This document shows, piece by piece, positions 7,929 to 16,334 of a DNA stretch of 64,000 nucleotides (position 1 is its first letter; every line of letters starts with the position of its first letter). Where the stretch lies: the NCBI GenBank assembly GCA_965237445.1, contig OZ250142.1, positions 2,170,001 to 2,234,000 of the forward strand. Reading direction: 5' to 3'. The DNA is from G963668185 sp965237445. Its GTDB lineage: Bacteria; Chloroflexota; Dehalococcoidia; Lucifugimonadales; G963668185. Made by a program: the position numbers and the translations under genes. Below the pieces are notes generated by a model. The model ran no database searches, was not told the DNA's origin, and worked only from the letters and a program-made list of their open reading frames with translations.

Positions 7929-8642
7929 GTGCCAAAACATGGCAAGAGATACGGGAACGCGCGAGGCCTCGTCACTGAGGAAAGGGAGTACCTGCCCGAA
8001 GAGGCGGTCGCGCTGGCCAAGGAAACCGCAACGGCTAACTTCGATGAGACCGTGGAACTGCATCTGCGTACAGGTTGCGACCCGCGTCACGCGGACCAGT
8101 TGGTGCGAGGCGTTACGGTGTTGCCTCACGGCGTAGGCAAGCAGGTGCGTGTTATGGCCTTCGTGCAGGGCGAGACCGTCGCCATTGCAAGGGACGCCGG
8201 CGCCGACTTCATTGGCGACGACGAGGTGGTCAAGAGAATAGAGGGTGGCTGGACGGACTTCGATGTCTCCGTGGCAACGCCCGATATGATGGGTAAGATA
8301 GGACGGCTTGGACGGGTGCTGGGGCGCCGCGGCCTCATGCCGAACCCGCGGACTGGCACTGTAGTATCGGCTGAGGACGTGCCACGGGCCATTGAGGAAG
8401 CGAAGAGGGGGCGCGTTGAGTATCGGCTGGATCGTACGGCCCTTATCCACGTTCCCATAGGACGCGCCAGCTTCGAAGAAGAGCAGCTCCTGGATAACAT
8501 GACCATGCTCATGGACAACATAGTGAGGGCACGTCCGAGCGGGGTGAAGGGGCAGTTCATTCGCTCGGCTTTCCTGACATCCACTATGGGTCCGAGCATA
8601 CAGATGGATGTGACCGCCGCCACTGCGCTCAAGGTAGAATAG
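7929..8642 (+). CDS. rplA: Large ribosomal subunit protein uL1
   Basis: A 237-residue protein of the L1 stalk. It starts with GTG (MPKHGKRYGNA) after GAGGAGGC. It has conserved blocks FDETVELHLRTGCDPRHADQ, PDMMGKIGRLGRVLGRRGLMPNP (about 119-141) and the C-terminal ATSMGPS-type motif (here LTSTMGPSIQ). Length is normal. The 208-base gap to rplJ holds an attenuator-like leader, so rplJ-rplL may be regulated separately from rplK-rplA. Confidence 0.97.
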   Translation: MPKHGKRYGNARGLVTEEREYLPEEAVALAKETATANFDETVELHLRTGCDPRHADQLVRGVTVLPHGVGKQVRVMAFVQGETVAIARDAGADFIGDDEVVKRIEGGWTDFDVSVATPDMMGKIGRLGRVLGRRGLMPNPRTGTVVSAEDVPRAIEEAKRGRVEYRLDRTALIHVPIGRASFEEEQLLDNMTMLMDNIVRARPSGVKGQFIRSAFLTSTMGPSIQMDVTAATALKVE

Positions 8643-8850
8643 AGCCACTGGCAAAACAAAAAGACTCCAGCTAACAGAGGCCGCGTAAGAGACGATACAG
8701 CAAACAGAATAGCTTCAAGCCGCAGACAGCAGGCTCCATTCTGACGGATTAAACCTCCAGCCTGCCTAGGCCGGCGCTGCCAGGCGCAGCAGCCACCCTG
8801 TCATTTCAGCCCCCGAGTCTGCGGCTCGGGGTTTTTCTTGGGGAAAAAAC
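8643..8850 (+). promoter_or_regulatory. Probable rplJ-rplL leader (L10-leader-like) with attenuator
   Basis: A 208-base untranslated gap before rplJ that ends in an intrinsic terminator just upstream of the start codon. Bacterial rplJL leaders often bind L10-L12 to control expression, and the position fits. The GC-rich stretch at about 8755-8795 could form upstream structure, but I cannot show the L10 kink-turn by eye. The leader role is inferred from position plus terminator. Confidence 0.6.
8811..8836 (+). terminator. Intrinsic terminator/attenuator before rplJ
   Basis: CCCCGAG (8811-8817) and CTCGGGG (8825-8831) form a perfect 7-bp stem with a 7-base loop, followed by TTTTT. It lies 15-40 bases before the rplJ ATG and within the operon, so it works as an attenuator rather than an operon end. 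Confidence 0.85.
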
Positions 8851-9384
8851 ATGCCAACTGAGAAGAAGATTCAGAGCGTAGAGAGAATCAAGAACTGGCT
8901 GCAGAACGCCACTATCGTTATCGCCACCGACCCGACAGGTATGGGCGTGAGTGAGATGACGGACCTTCGCCGCACTCTTCGCGAGAGTGGCATTGAGTAC
9001 CGGGTGATCAAGAACACGCTGGCGCATCTTGCGGCAGACGCCGCGGGAACCCCGTGGGTGAAGGAAATTCTCGAGGGCCCCACCGGAATTGTGCTCGGCT
9101 ATGGCGATGCGTCCGAGCCGGCCAAGGTGCTCGACGGGTACATCAGGGCAAACCGCAGCCCCCTGGCCGTCAAGAAGGCGGCCTACGAGGAGCGTGTCCT
9201 TTCCGCTGAGCAGGTTAGAATTCTGGCCACCCTGCCACCCAAGGATGTGCTCATCGCTCAACTCATGGGCCAGCTAAACGCACCGATTCAGGGCCTGGCT
9301 GGCGTACTCAATGGGCCCGTCGGCGGGTTCGCGCGGGCACTGCAGGGCCTCGCAGACCAGCGGACCCAGGCACAGGAGGCGTAA
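8851..9384 (+). CDS. rplJ: Large ribosomal subunit protein uL10
   Basis: A 177-residue stalk base protein that anchors L7/L12 dimers. The N-terminal domain contains MTDLRRTLRESGIEYRVIKNTL (about residues 33-54) and GPTGIVLGYGD. The C-terminal helix ending VGGFARALQGLADQ binds L12. The start ATG has GGGGA six bases upstream. It is followed by rplL after 84 bases. Confidence 0.97.
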   Translation: MPTEKKIQSVERIKNWLQNATIVIATDPTGMGVSEMTDLRRTLRESGIEYRVIKNTLAHLAADAAGTPWVKEILEGPTGIVLGYGDASEPAKVLDGYIRANRSPLAVKKAAYEERVLSAEQVRILATLPPKDVLIAQLMGQLNAPIQGLAGVLNGPVGGFARALQGLADQRTQAQEA

Positions 9385-9468
9385 TCCCACCTATTGGCGA
9401 AACGACTTGTTCGACCGAACGACCGTAGGAACGAAGCTTTTGGAACGGAAATCTAGGAGGAAGCAGAG

Positions 9469-9861
9469 ATGACGATGACTAAGGACGACATCATGACCGC
9501 CATCAAGGAAATGAATGTCATGGACCTGGCAGAGCTAGTCAAGGAGCTCGAAGACACGTTCGGTGTTAGCGCGGCTGCGCCGGTTGCGATGGCCGCGATG
9601 CCCCTGGCTCCCGGCGCGAACGGCGCGGCGGACGCGGCCGAGGAAGAGCAGACCGAGTTCACGGTCACCCTCAAGGAGATCGGCGCCAACAAGATCAACG
9701 TGATCAAGGCTGTCCGCGCGATCACGCCTCTCGGGCTGAAGGAAGCCAAGGAGCTCGTCGAGAGCGCTCCCACGACGATCAAGGAAGAGGTTCCCCAGGA
9801 CGAGGCGAACGAGGCCAAGGAGAAGTTGGAGGAGGCCGGCGCCACCGTCGAGGTGGCATAG
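9469..9861 (+). CDS. rplL: Large ribosomal subunit protein bL12 (L7/L12)
   Basis: A 130-residue ribosomal stalk protein that recruits translation factors. It has an N-terminal dimerisation helix (IKEMNVMDLAELVKELEDTFGV), an Ala/Gly/Pro hinge (about residues 35-52) and a C-terminal domain with FTVTLKEIGANKINVIKAVR and GLKEAKELVE. ATG occurs at codons 1 and 3; AGGAGGAAG is well placed for the first. rpoB does not follow; instead a convergent peptidase gene begins its end 35 bases on. Confidence 0.97.
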   Translation: MTMTKDDIMTAIKEMNVMDLAELVKELEDTFGVSAAAPVAMAAMPLAPGANGAADAAEEEQTEFTVTLKEIGANKINVIKAVRAITPLGLKEAKELVESAPTTIKEEVPQDEANEAKEKLEEAGATVEVA

Positions 9862-9869
9862 CGCTCCAC

Positions 9870-9891
9870 GCGGCGCCGGCAACTGCGCCGC
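9870..9891. terminator. GC-rich hairpin between convergent rplL and peptidase genes
   Basis: GCGGCGC (9870-9876) pairs perfectly with GCGCCGC (9885-9891) around an 8-base loop. There is no T-run on either side, so it may act as a weak bidirectional terminator or only stabilise the 3' ends. Confidence 0.45.
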
Positions 9892-9895
9892 AACC

Positions 9896-10972
9896 TCACT
9901 CCGTCAGCAGCGTCTCACACAGGTGGGCGCAGTCCACCAGGTCGGGAATCGTTACGTACTCGCGGACCGTGTGCATTCCCGTGTCCGCCATGCCGACCAC
10001 AACCGAGCTAATTCCCCGGAGGCGGAACACGTTACCATCCGTTCCGCCTCCGGACGGCTGCATGGTGGGGACCAGGCCCAGCTTCCCGAGCGCGTCCTTT
10101 GCCAACACCGTCGCGGGGTCGTCGTCCGTGAGTGTGTACGTCTCAAACTCGGTGTGGATGTGGTCGTCGATGACTCCCTCCGGGAAGGCCTCCCGTACGC
10201 CGTCCAGCGCTTCCTGTATCTGAAGGCGGACTCCGTCCAGCGTCTCGATGTTCCTTGAACGGAACTCGCCGCGGATAACGGCGTTCTCCGGCACTGCGTT
10301 TCTAACCGTCCCGCCTTCGATGGTCCCCACGTTGAACGTGGTCTCGTCATCCAGCCGGCCCTGCGGCAGGCGTGTCAGTATCTCGGCCGCCATGCGAATC
10401 GCAGATAGACCCTTCTCAGGTTCGACGCCGGCGTGTGCCGCGCGTCCGGTGATCTCTATATCGAAGCCTACATAGGTTGGGCTCGCCGACGTGATGCGGC
10501 TGCAGGGCCCTTCGCCGTCGAAGATGATGGCTTCCTGAGCCTTGATTGCGGAGAAGTCCAGGTTGCGTGCTCCGACGAGGCCGATCTCCTCCTCACGCGT
10601 GAACACTACCTCTATCGCGCGATGCTCTCGGTCGTCTTCCTTGACCGATTCCAGCGCCTCCAGTATCGCTGCGAGCCCTGCCTTACAGTCGCCGCCGATG
10701 ATTGTCGTCCCGTCAGACGCTATGCGGTCCCCGTCGATGGAAGGCTTTACACCGCGACCCGGTTCCACGGTGTCCATGTGCGCCGACAGTAGGAGCGGGG
10801 CTTCCCGGCCGTCGTTGGCTAAGACGTTGCCGTAGTCATCCCTGAAGACGTTGAGGCCCAGCCCTTCCAACCGCTCTATCAGATGGACTGCGATCTCCTC
10901 TTCTTCGCTTGAAACGGAGTCGATTCTGGCGAGGTCGCAGAATGTGCGCACGAGCCGGTCACGGTTGATCAT
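9896..10972 (-). CDS. M20 family metallopeptidase (peptidase T-like)
   Basis: A zinc peptidase probably acting on small peptides. The 358-residue protein begins MINRDRLVRTFCDLARIDSVS. It has SAHMDTVEPG (His65, Asp67), GGDCKAGL (Asp95 bridging ligand), TREEEIGLVG (Glu127-128 catalytic and ligand), DGEGP, a His at 180 in GRAAHAGVEPEKG and a C-terminal GGGTDGNVF. I chose ATG 10972 because GGAGA lies eight bases upstream; a longer frame to 11074 adds 34 unrelated residues. Substrate is inferred from PepT-like layout; it could also be another M20/M25 aminopeptidase. Confidence 0.88.
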   Translation of the reverse strand: MINRDRLVRTFCDLARIDSVSSEEEEIAVHLIERLEGLGLNVFRDDYGNVLANDGREAPLLLSAHMDTVEPGRGVKPSIDGDRIASDGTTIIGGDCKAGLAAILEALESVKEDDREHRAIEVVFTREEEIGLVGARNLDFSAIKAQEAIIFDGEGPCSRITSASPTYVGFDIEITGRAAHAGVEPEKGLSAIRMAAEILTRLPQGRLDDETTFNVGTIEGGTVRNAVPENAVIRGEFRSRNIETLDGVRLQIQEALDGVREAFPEGVIDDHIHTEFETYTLTDDDPATVLAKDALGKLGLVPTMQPSGGGTDGNVFRLRGISSVVVGMADTGMHTVREYVTIPDLVDCAHLCETLLTE

Positions 10973-11164
10973 GAAGGTCTCCTGGAGGTCTGGATTATGA
11001 GGTAGTGCAACGGAATTGTAAGTTTGCCCCAAACCGGGAGGCAACCCCCGAATCGCGCGGCAAGCATCTTCCATGCGTGTTCTCTGGCCGAATCGAACGA
11101 GCGGGGGTTAAACTATTCTTTGGCCCTCAAGAGTGTAGATTGCCAAGGGTCGGAGTATCTCGAT

Positions 11165-11875
11165 TTGTCCGACAACGAAACGGCTGCATATTCCCCGCGA
11201 ATTCGGGACCTGCCTCTTTCCGTGCGTCCCAGGGAGCGTCTCCGCGAGGTAGGCCCTTCTGTGCTCAGCGAGGTAGAGCTGTTGGCAATTCTGCTGAGCA
11301 CCGGACGCAAGGGCCAGAGCGTGCTGAAAGTCGCCGAGAACATGGTCGCCAGCGGCGGCGGATTGAGCGGGCTCGCCGGCGCTTCCCACGCGGAACTGTG
11401 CGAGTTCGATAGCGTCGGCGACGCCAAGGCCTGCACGATTCTATCGGCGTTGGAGCTAGGCAAGCGCGCTCTCGCGCTGCGCAAGGACAGCCGCGTGAGA
11501 ATCGGCTCTCCATTGGACGTCTACAACCTGCTGGGTACGGAGATGGCATTCCTGGACCAGGAAAGCCTCAAGGTCCTGCTACTGAACACCAAGAACGAAG
11601 TATTGAGCGTAATCGAGGTCTACAAGGGTACAGTGGACTCATCTCTCGTCCGGGTGTCTGAGGTGCTGAGGCCCGCGATACGAGAGAACTGCCCATCCAT
11701 AATCATAGTGCACAATCACCCATCGGGAGACCCCGCGCCGAGCGGCGAAGACATCGCGATCACGCGCCGAATCAAGGAAGGCGGGGACACCATGGACATC
11801 AAGCTCCTGGACCACATAGTGATCGGCATGGGCACGTTTGTGAGCATGAAGGACAGAGGTCTGGGATTCGACTAG
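11165..11875 (+). CDS. radC: JAB/MPN domain protein of the RadC family
   Basis: About 236 residues. The N-terminal helix-hairpin-helix part begins RIRDLPLSVRPRERLREVG and includes LLAILLSTGRKGQSV; the JAB1/MPN metalloprotease-like core has EVYKGTVDSSLVRVSEVLRPAI and the metal motif HNHPSGDPAPSGED. The biochemical role of RadC is unclear despite its name. The frame is open from 11024, but the first 47 residues do not look like RadC; TTG at 11165 has GGAG nine bases upstream. The start is uncertain within that stretch. It is divergent from the peptidase. Confidence 0.85.
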   Translation: MSDNETAAYSPRIRDLPLSVRPRERLREVGPSVLSEVELLAILLSTGRKGQSVLKVAENMVASGGGLSGLAGASHAELCEFDSVGDAKACTILSALELGKRALALRKDSRVRIGSPLDVYNLLGTEMAFLDQESLKVLLLNTKNEVLSVIEVYKGTVDSSLVRVSEVLRPAIRENCPSIIIVHNHPSGDPAPSGEDIAITRRIKEGGDTMDIKLLDHIVIGMGTFVSMKDRGLGFD

Positions 11876-11923
11876 ACCGCACGTATGGGTAGGCACAGGC
11901 CCGGCGATAAGGAGGCATAGGCT

Positions 11924-12229
11924 ATGTCAGTTGTAGATGGACCCCTCGGTGAGATAGCAAGCGTTGTGCTGTTCGAGAACGAAGCGGTCCGGGTCTGGAA
12001 CCTGATAGTCGACCCCGGTGAAAGCAGCGACTGGCACTTCCACGAGAACGACTACGTGACCGTGGTGTTGGAAGGCGGCGGCCTGGAGGTCGAATTCGAC
12101 GACGGCTCACGAGAGGACGGCTCCGCGGCCGTGGGCGACTGGCGCTTCCACGGCGAACACAGGACCCACCGCGTGCACAACCACTCGGAGACCCGCTACA
12201 AGAACCTGCTGATTGAGCTCAAGTCCTGA
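11924..12229 (+). CDS. Cupin domain protein
   Basis: A 101-residue single-domain cupin. It contains ESSDWHFHENDYVTVVLEGG (the first metal motif, two His plus downstream Glu/Asp) and later HRTHRVHNHSETRYKNLLIEL (the second motif). AAGGAGG precedes the ATG. Only 29 bases separate it from the ketopantoate-reductase-like gene, so they are probably co-transcribed. A similar pairing recurs at 49752-51216. The substrate cannot be told from sequence. Confidence 0.85.
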   Translation: MSVVDGPLGEIASVVLFENEAVRVWNLIVDPGESSDWHFHENDYVTVVLEGGGLEVEFDDGSREDGSAAVGDWRFHGEHRTHRVHNHSETRYKNLLIELKS

Positions 12230-12258
12230 GTTCCACATCCATACCTGGAGGCGATAAA

Positions 12259-13203
12259 GTGAAGATCACCATCATGGGGGCCGGCGGCGTCGGTGGCTAC
12301 TACGGCGGCATGCTGGCGAAGGCCGGCGAGGATGTGACGTTCGTGGCCCGCGGCGAGCACCTCGAGGCCATCCGGGAGCGCGGCCTGCACGTTCGAAGCC
12401 GAGCGTCTGGCGAGTTCACGGTTAAGGCGAAGGCCACGGAAACGTTGGATGGCGCTGAGCCCGCTGACCTCATTATCTTTTGCGTCAAGGGCTACGACAA
12501 CGATGTCGCCATAGACCTTATCCGCCCGGCCGTGGGGCCTGACACCTCCATCCTCACTTTGCAGAACGGCATTGGCAGCGGAGACGCCCTCTCCGCCGCT
12601 TTCGGCGAAGACGGCATCCTGCTTGGTGCCTCCTACGTGGACGCTCGCAAGACCGGCCCCGGTGAGGCGATCGAAACGGGCCCGGAGTCCACAATCGTCT
12701 TCGGAGTCTCAGGAGGAGGCGTGACGCCGAAGGCAAGACGCGTTCTGGAGACGTTGAAGGCTGCGGGAATTCCGGTGACGCTATCGGAGGACCCTGACCG
12801 GATCATCTGGAGCAAGTTCGTTTACATCTGCGGTCTAAGCGGCATGATGTGCATCACGCGGGCCACTATGAGCGAGATCATGGACGCGCCGGAGACGCGC
12901 GCCATGACCGAGCAGGTCATGCGAGAGGCCGAGGCCGTAGGCATCGCCAAAGGCGTTAACCTGCCGTCCGACCTCGTGGAAGGCATTCTTGACGAATTCG
13001 GCGGATCCGACGACGGTGGCTGGTCATCCATGCGCACCGACCTCGAGTCGGGCAATCGCATGGAGATTGGCGTGATTAACGGCGCAGCGGCGAGGGTGGG
13101 CAAGGAAGTGGGAATAGAAACGCCCGCCAACGCGTTCATCACGTCGTGCCTTACGCCAGCACACAACAGGGCTGCGGCCCAAGCACCCTCGGGGAGAGTG
13201 TGA
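12259..13203 (+). CDS. Ketopantoate reductase family protein (PanE/ApbA-like)
   Basis: A 314-residue NAD(P)-dependent reductase. The N-terminal Rossmann motif is GAGGVGGYYGG (about residues 6-16). LTLQNGIG follows near residue 98, and the ApbA C-terminal helical domain includes SKFVYICGLSG and a conserved Ser-Ser-Met-Asp/Glu region (SSMRTDLESGN). GTG start with GGAGG eight bases upstream. The stop overlaps the next start by one base. The family reduces ketopantoate or similar 2-oxo acids, but many environmental paralogues act on other substrates. With a second paralogue in the window, a catabolic role is likelier than pantothenate synthesis. Confidence 0.85.
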   Translation: MKITIMGAGGVGGYYGGMLAKAGEDVTFVARGEHLEAIRERGLHVRSRASGEFTVKAKATETLDGAEPADLIIFCVKGYDNDVAIDLIRPAVGPDTSILTLQNGIGSGDALSAAFGEDGILLGASYVDARKTGPGEAIETGPESTIVFGVSGGGVTPKARRVLETLKAAGIPVTLSEDPDRIIWSKFVYICGLSGMMCITRATMSEIMDAPETRAMTEQVMREAEAVGIAKGVNLPSDLVEGILDEFGGSDDGGWSSMRTDLESGNRMEIGVINGAAARVGKEVGIETPANAFITSCLTPAHNRAAAQAPSGRV

Positions 13204-13871
13204 TGAGCCAGGAGGCCGTTGAGTCTTGGAACGAGATCTGGGCGGAGGCCGACCACGCCAGTGCCCAGCACGACAAAGCACTGGAGGAAATCGCGGGCGA
13301 GATAACGCCCGGCCGCGCCTTGGAATTCGGGTGCGGGGTCGGAGGGAACGCCCTCTGGCTTGCCGAGCATGGCTGGCAGGTAACTGCCGTCGACTACTCG
13401 GACGTTGCCATCAAGAAGGCGGACGAACTGGCGGCGGCACGCGGCGTGGACGTGGATTTCATTGTCGCGGACGCAACCACATTTCGTTCCGGCGGTCCCT
13501 ACGATCTCGTTTTGTCCTTCTACATACAGTTGCCCCCTGAGCAGCGCGCGGGGATGCTGTCCAACTCCTCGGAGTTGCTGGCGCCGGGAGGGGCGCTACT
13601 CTTCGTGGGGCACGACAATACCGCGCCGCCTTCGGGATGGGACGAGGATGACCTCGAATCACTGACAACAGTTGAGGAGGTAGAGGCCGAGCTTCCGGGA
13701 CTGGAGATCGTTCAGGCCTCGCTGATCGAAGACGACGGCGCTCATATGTCCCACATGCCTGATCTGGACGATGACAACGGTCACGAACAGAGCGAGTCTC
13801 ACGAAGATGCTGGGCACGAAGAGCACGCACATGGCGCCAGCACCTTGGTGGTGGCCAGGAGACCGCACTAG
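13203..13871 (+). CDS. Class I SAM-dependent methyltransferase with His/Asp-rich tail
   Basis: 222 residues from ATG 13203, which overlaps the previous stop by one base. Motif I is ALEFGCGVGGNALWLAEHGW (near residues 38-57) and motif II VTAVDYSDVAIKKA, with DADxT-like VADATTF; it resembles TehB/thiopurine-type methyltransferases. After about residue 180 comes an acidic, His-rich stretch (HMSHMPDLDDDNGHEQ, then ESHEDAGHEEHAHG) that is not part of the fold, before the last strand. This insert could bind metal ions. A longer frame to 13146 lies inside the previous gene and is not used. Confidence 0.85.
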   Translation: MSQEAVESWNEIWAEADHASAQHDKALEEIAGEITPGRALEFGCGVGGNALWLAEHGWQVTAVDYSDVAIKKADELAAARGVDVDFIVADATTFRSGGPYDLVLSFYIQLPPEQRAGMLSNSSELLAPGGALLFVGHDNTAPPSGWDEDDLESLTTVEEVEAELPGLEIVQASLIEDDGAHMSHMPDLDDDNGHEQSESHEDAGHEEHAHGASTLVVARRPH

Positions 13872-13942
13872 CTGCTCCTCCGGGTGAGGACAGACATCCC
13901 CAACCTAACGCTGACGATGCAATGACCGATAGGGAGGTAAGA

Positions 13943-14296
13943 GTGCCGTACTTCTACAGCATGGACGAGTTGGACCGCAAGGAGCTCGTACCGGGCATCC
14001 ACCTGCGCACCATCTGGGGCGAAAAGGTGATGCTGAGCCTCGTGGACATCTCCCCTGACGGAGAAGTGCCGGAGCATACGCACCCCCACGAACAGGCCGG
14101 ACTGATAATGCAGGGCGCCGTCGACTTCACGATCGGCGGTGAGACGAGGCGCCTCCGGCAGGGCGATGCTTACGTGATACCGGGCGGTGTCCCACACAAC
14201 GTGGTCCCGGTTGACGGACCGGCTCAGGCGCTCGACATATTCAGCCCGCCGCGGGAGGAGTACAAGGGAGATTCGGTCGGCCTCCAGGCGGACTGA
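13943..14296 (+). CDS. Cupin domain protein
   Basis: 117 residues. Motif 1 is PEHTHPHEQAGLIMQGAVDF (two His, Gln/Glu) and motif 2 PGGVPHNVVPVDGPAQALDIFSPPREEY. I prefer GTG at 13943 because GGGAGGT lies just upstream; ATG 13922 adds seven residues but lacks a Shine-Dalgarno site. It is third in line after the cupin/reductase/methyltransferase set. Its form is common in cupins that bind a ligand or act as dioxygenase-like enzymes. Confidence 0.82.
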   Translation: MPYFYSMDELDRKELVPGIHLRTIWGEKVMLSLVDISPDGEVPEHTHPHEQAGLIMQGAVDFTIGGETRRLRQGDAYVIPGGVPHNVVPVDGPAQALDIFSPPREEYKGDSVGLQAD

Positions 14297-14332
14297 TCGC
14301 ATTCATCCTCTCGCGTTGAGTTCCAAGTCGCC

Positions 14333-15796
14333 TTGAGCACCGAGCGCACGGCACCAGGGCCGGGCGTACCCCGCGCGTCGCTGCGTTCGCCGAGCAAGTG
14401 GCTCGTGTTGACCGTCGTGTCGATCGGCACGCTGATGACGACGATCGACAGCGGCATAGTCAACGTTTCTTACCCCGCGCTGGTAGAGGCTTTCGATAGC
14501 AACGCGTCCACGGTGCTGTGGGTAAACGTGGCGTACTGGGTCACGGACGTCGGCCTGCTGTTGACCCTCGGCTGGATCGGCGACATGGCCGGCCGCCGCC
14601 ACGTGTTCGCCATGGGCTTCGTCGTCTTCACCATCGGGGCGCTTCTGTGCGCCGTCTCGCCCACGATCTGGTTCCTGATCGGTGCGCGCGTTGTGCAGGC
14701 CATCGGCACCGCCATGATCCTCGCCAACACGTACGCGATCATCACCTTGGTGTTCCCATCGAACGAGCGGGGCAAGGCCATCGGCGTCTCGATCGCGGTG
14801 GTCGGCCTGGGCCTGACATCGGGGCCGTTCGTCGGCGGTGCGCTGCTGGACATACTGGACTGGCGCGCCCTCTACTACGTCCGCGCGCCGGTGGGCCTGC
14901 TCGGCGTGGTGATGTCCCTGTGGCTGCTGCCCAGAGACGCCGTGTCCGCTGGCGACTACCAGATGGATTTCATCGGCGCCGTGGTCCTGTTCGCCGCTAT
15001 GGCCGCGTCGTTGCTGGTGATCAACCAGGGTGGCCGCCTGGGGTTCGGCTCCACGCCGATTATCGGGCTGTCCGCCGCGGCGGTTATAACCATGGCGATG
15101 CTGGTCTGGTCGCAGAGGCGGTCCGTGAGGCCGATCCTGGACTTCGGGCTGTTCAGGATTCGCGGGTACACCTTGGGCCTGGCCGTGTCGGTAGCGCACT
15201 ACTTATCGCACGGCGGGGTGATGCTGGTAGCGCCGTTCTTCCTGATCAGCGCCATGGGATTCTCCTCCACCAAGATGGGAGGGTTCATAGCCTCGTTCTA
15301 CGTCATGCGGATGGTAGTGGGCCCTGTTTCAGGGCGGCTCTCAGACAGGGTTGGCGCAAAGCTCCCACTCGTGATCGGCAACTCGGTGACCCTGTTGGGG
15401 CTCTTGTGGCTTAGCCGGCTGGGGACCGATTCTCCCGACATCGCGATCCTCGGCAGCCTGCTGCTGGCAGGTGCGGGCTCGGCGATATTCGAGCCGGCCG
15501 ACACCAGCGTAATCATGGGATCGGTGCCAGTCGAGAGGCTTGGCACGGCATCTGCGTCAGTGGCCACCGCGCGTCACGCCGCGTTCGCGGGGGGAGTCGC
15601 TCTGGCGGGCGCGGTGTTCGCGATCCGGGAGCGCGCCTACCTGGCGACGTACGATTACGGCTTCATCTCGGCCGCGCAGGCAACTGCGGACTCGATAGCC
15701 CGCGCGTTCGGCGATGTCATGCTCGCCGGCTGCGTACTTCTGCTGGTGGCAGTCGCGCTATCGGCGGCCCTGCGAAGTAGGGACCGCGAGTCCTAG
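14333..15796 (+). CDS. MFS transporter, DHA2 (EmrB/QacA) drug exporter type
   Basis: A 487-residue membrane protein with about 14 predicted transmembrane segments. DHA2 marks: LMTTIDSGIVNVSYPALVEAF in the first helix region (motif D1), GWIGDMAGRRHVFAMG (motif A) in the loop after helix 2, and GLGLTSGPFVGGALLD (motif C, antiporter signature) in helix 5. The start is TTG with only a weak ribosome binding site. It probably uses proton antiport to export hydrophobic compounds; substrate unknown. It follows the cupin cluster but does not overlap it, and converges on sodN. Confidence 0.88.
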   Translation: MSTERTAPGPGVPRASLRSPSKWLVLTVVSIGTLMTTIDSGIVNVSYPALVEAFDSNASTVLWVNVAYWVTDVGLLLTLGWIGDMAGRRHVFAMGFVVFTIGALLCAVSPTIWFLIGARVVQAIGTAMILANTYAIITLVFPSNERGKAIGVSIAVVGLGLTSGPFVGGALLDILDWRALYYVRAPVGLLGVVMSLWLLPRDAVSAGDYQMDFIGAVVLFAAMAASLLVINQGGRLGFGSTPIIGLSAAAVITMAMLVWSQRRSVRPILDFGLFRIRGYTLGLAVSVAHYLSHGGVMLVAPFFLISAMGFSSTKMGGFIASFYVMRMVVGPVSGRLSDRVGAKLPLVIGNSVTLLGLLWLSRLGTDSPDIAILGSLLLAGAGSAIFEPADTSVIMGSVPVERLGTASASVATARHAAFAGGVALAGAVFAIRERAYLATYDYGFISAAQATADSIARAFGDVMLAGCVLLLVAVALSAALRSRDRES

Positions 15797-15804
15797 GACC
15801 CGGG

Positions 15805-16263
15805 CTACGCCCCGAAACGGGCCTCCGCCAGCGGATCGCTGTACTCCACGCCCTTGGTGGCCCAGAACGCGGTGGCGATGTCGTCCACCGAGTCCACGAG
15901 ATTGTCGGCGTTCTCCATGCTTACGCCCTGCTTGCACTGGCCGGCCAGCTTGAGGGCTGCATTGAACTTGGCGGCTATCTCGTTCGCGTCGGTGTTCGGC
16001 CACGCGTAGTCTGCCCAGAGGATGGTCAGCTCGCGCTTGCACAGCTCGGCGTGCTCTTCTTTCACGGTGATATACCGGCTTAGCGAGTTGGCTCCGGCGA
16101 CGTCGCTGGAGTCGGCCAGCGCCTCGATGCGCAGGACCATCTTCTTGACGGTCTGGGCGGCGATCTTCGCGGCGATGGGATCGTAGATGCCGCAGGGGAT
16201 ATCGCAGTGAGCGTGGGCGGTCCGGACAGGCGACAGGCTCTTGACGAAGGAAAGGATGGACAT
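15805..16263 (-). CDS. sodN: Nickel-containing superoxide dismutase
   Basis: Dismutates superoxide using a nickel centre held by the N-terminal hook. The 152-residue precursor has an 18-residue leader ending RTAHA, then His19-Cys20-Asp-Ile-Pro-Cys24-Gly-Ile-Tyr: the HCxxPCGxY nickel hook, whose His must become the mature N-terminus. The helical bundle follows. GAGGTGA precedes ATG 16263. A much longer in-frame ORF upstream is an out-of-frame shadow of the MFS gene. No SodX-type processing peptidase is seen beside it. The MFS gene 71 bases upstream is on the same strand. Confidence 0.93.
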   Translation of the reverse strand: MSILSFVKSLSPVRTAHAHCDIPCGIYDPIAAKIAAQTVKKMVLRIEALADSSDVAGANSLSRYITVKEEHAELCKRELTILWADYAWPNTDANEIAAKFNAALKLAGQCKQGVSMENADNLVDSVDDIATAFWATKGVEYSDPLAEARFGA

Positions 16264-16334
16264 CGTTTTAGTCACCTCTAAATTGGGGTTCAGATGGGCG
16301 AAAGGGTACAGGAACGGGCCTCGGGCGGGCAAGA

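Noticed and set aside
14303..15199. A 298-codon Gln/Arg/His-rich frame opposite the MFS exporter.
   Set aside because: Low-complexity antisense shadow of the membrane protein gene.
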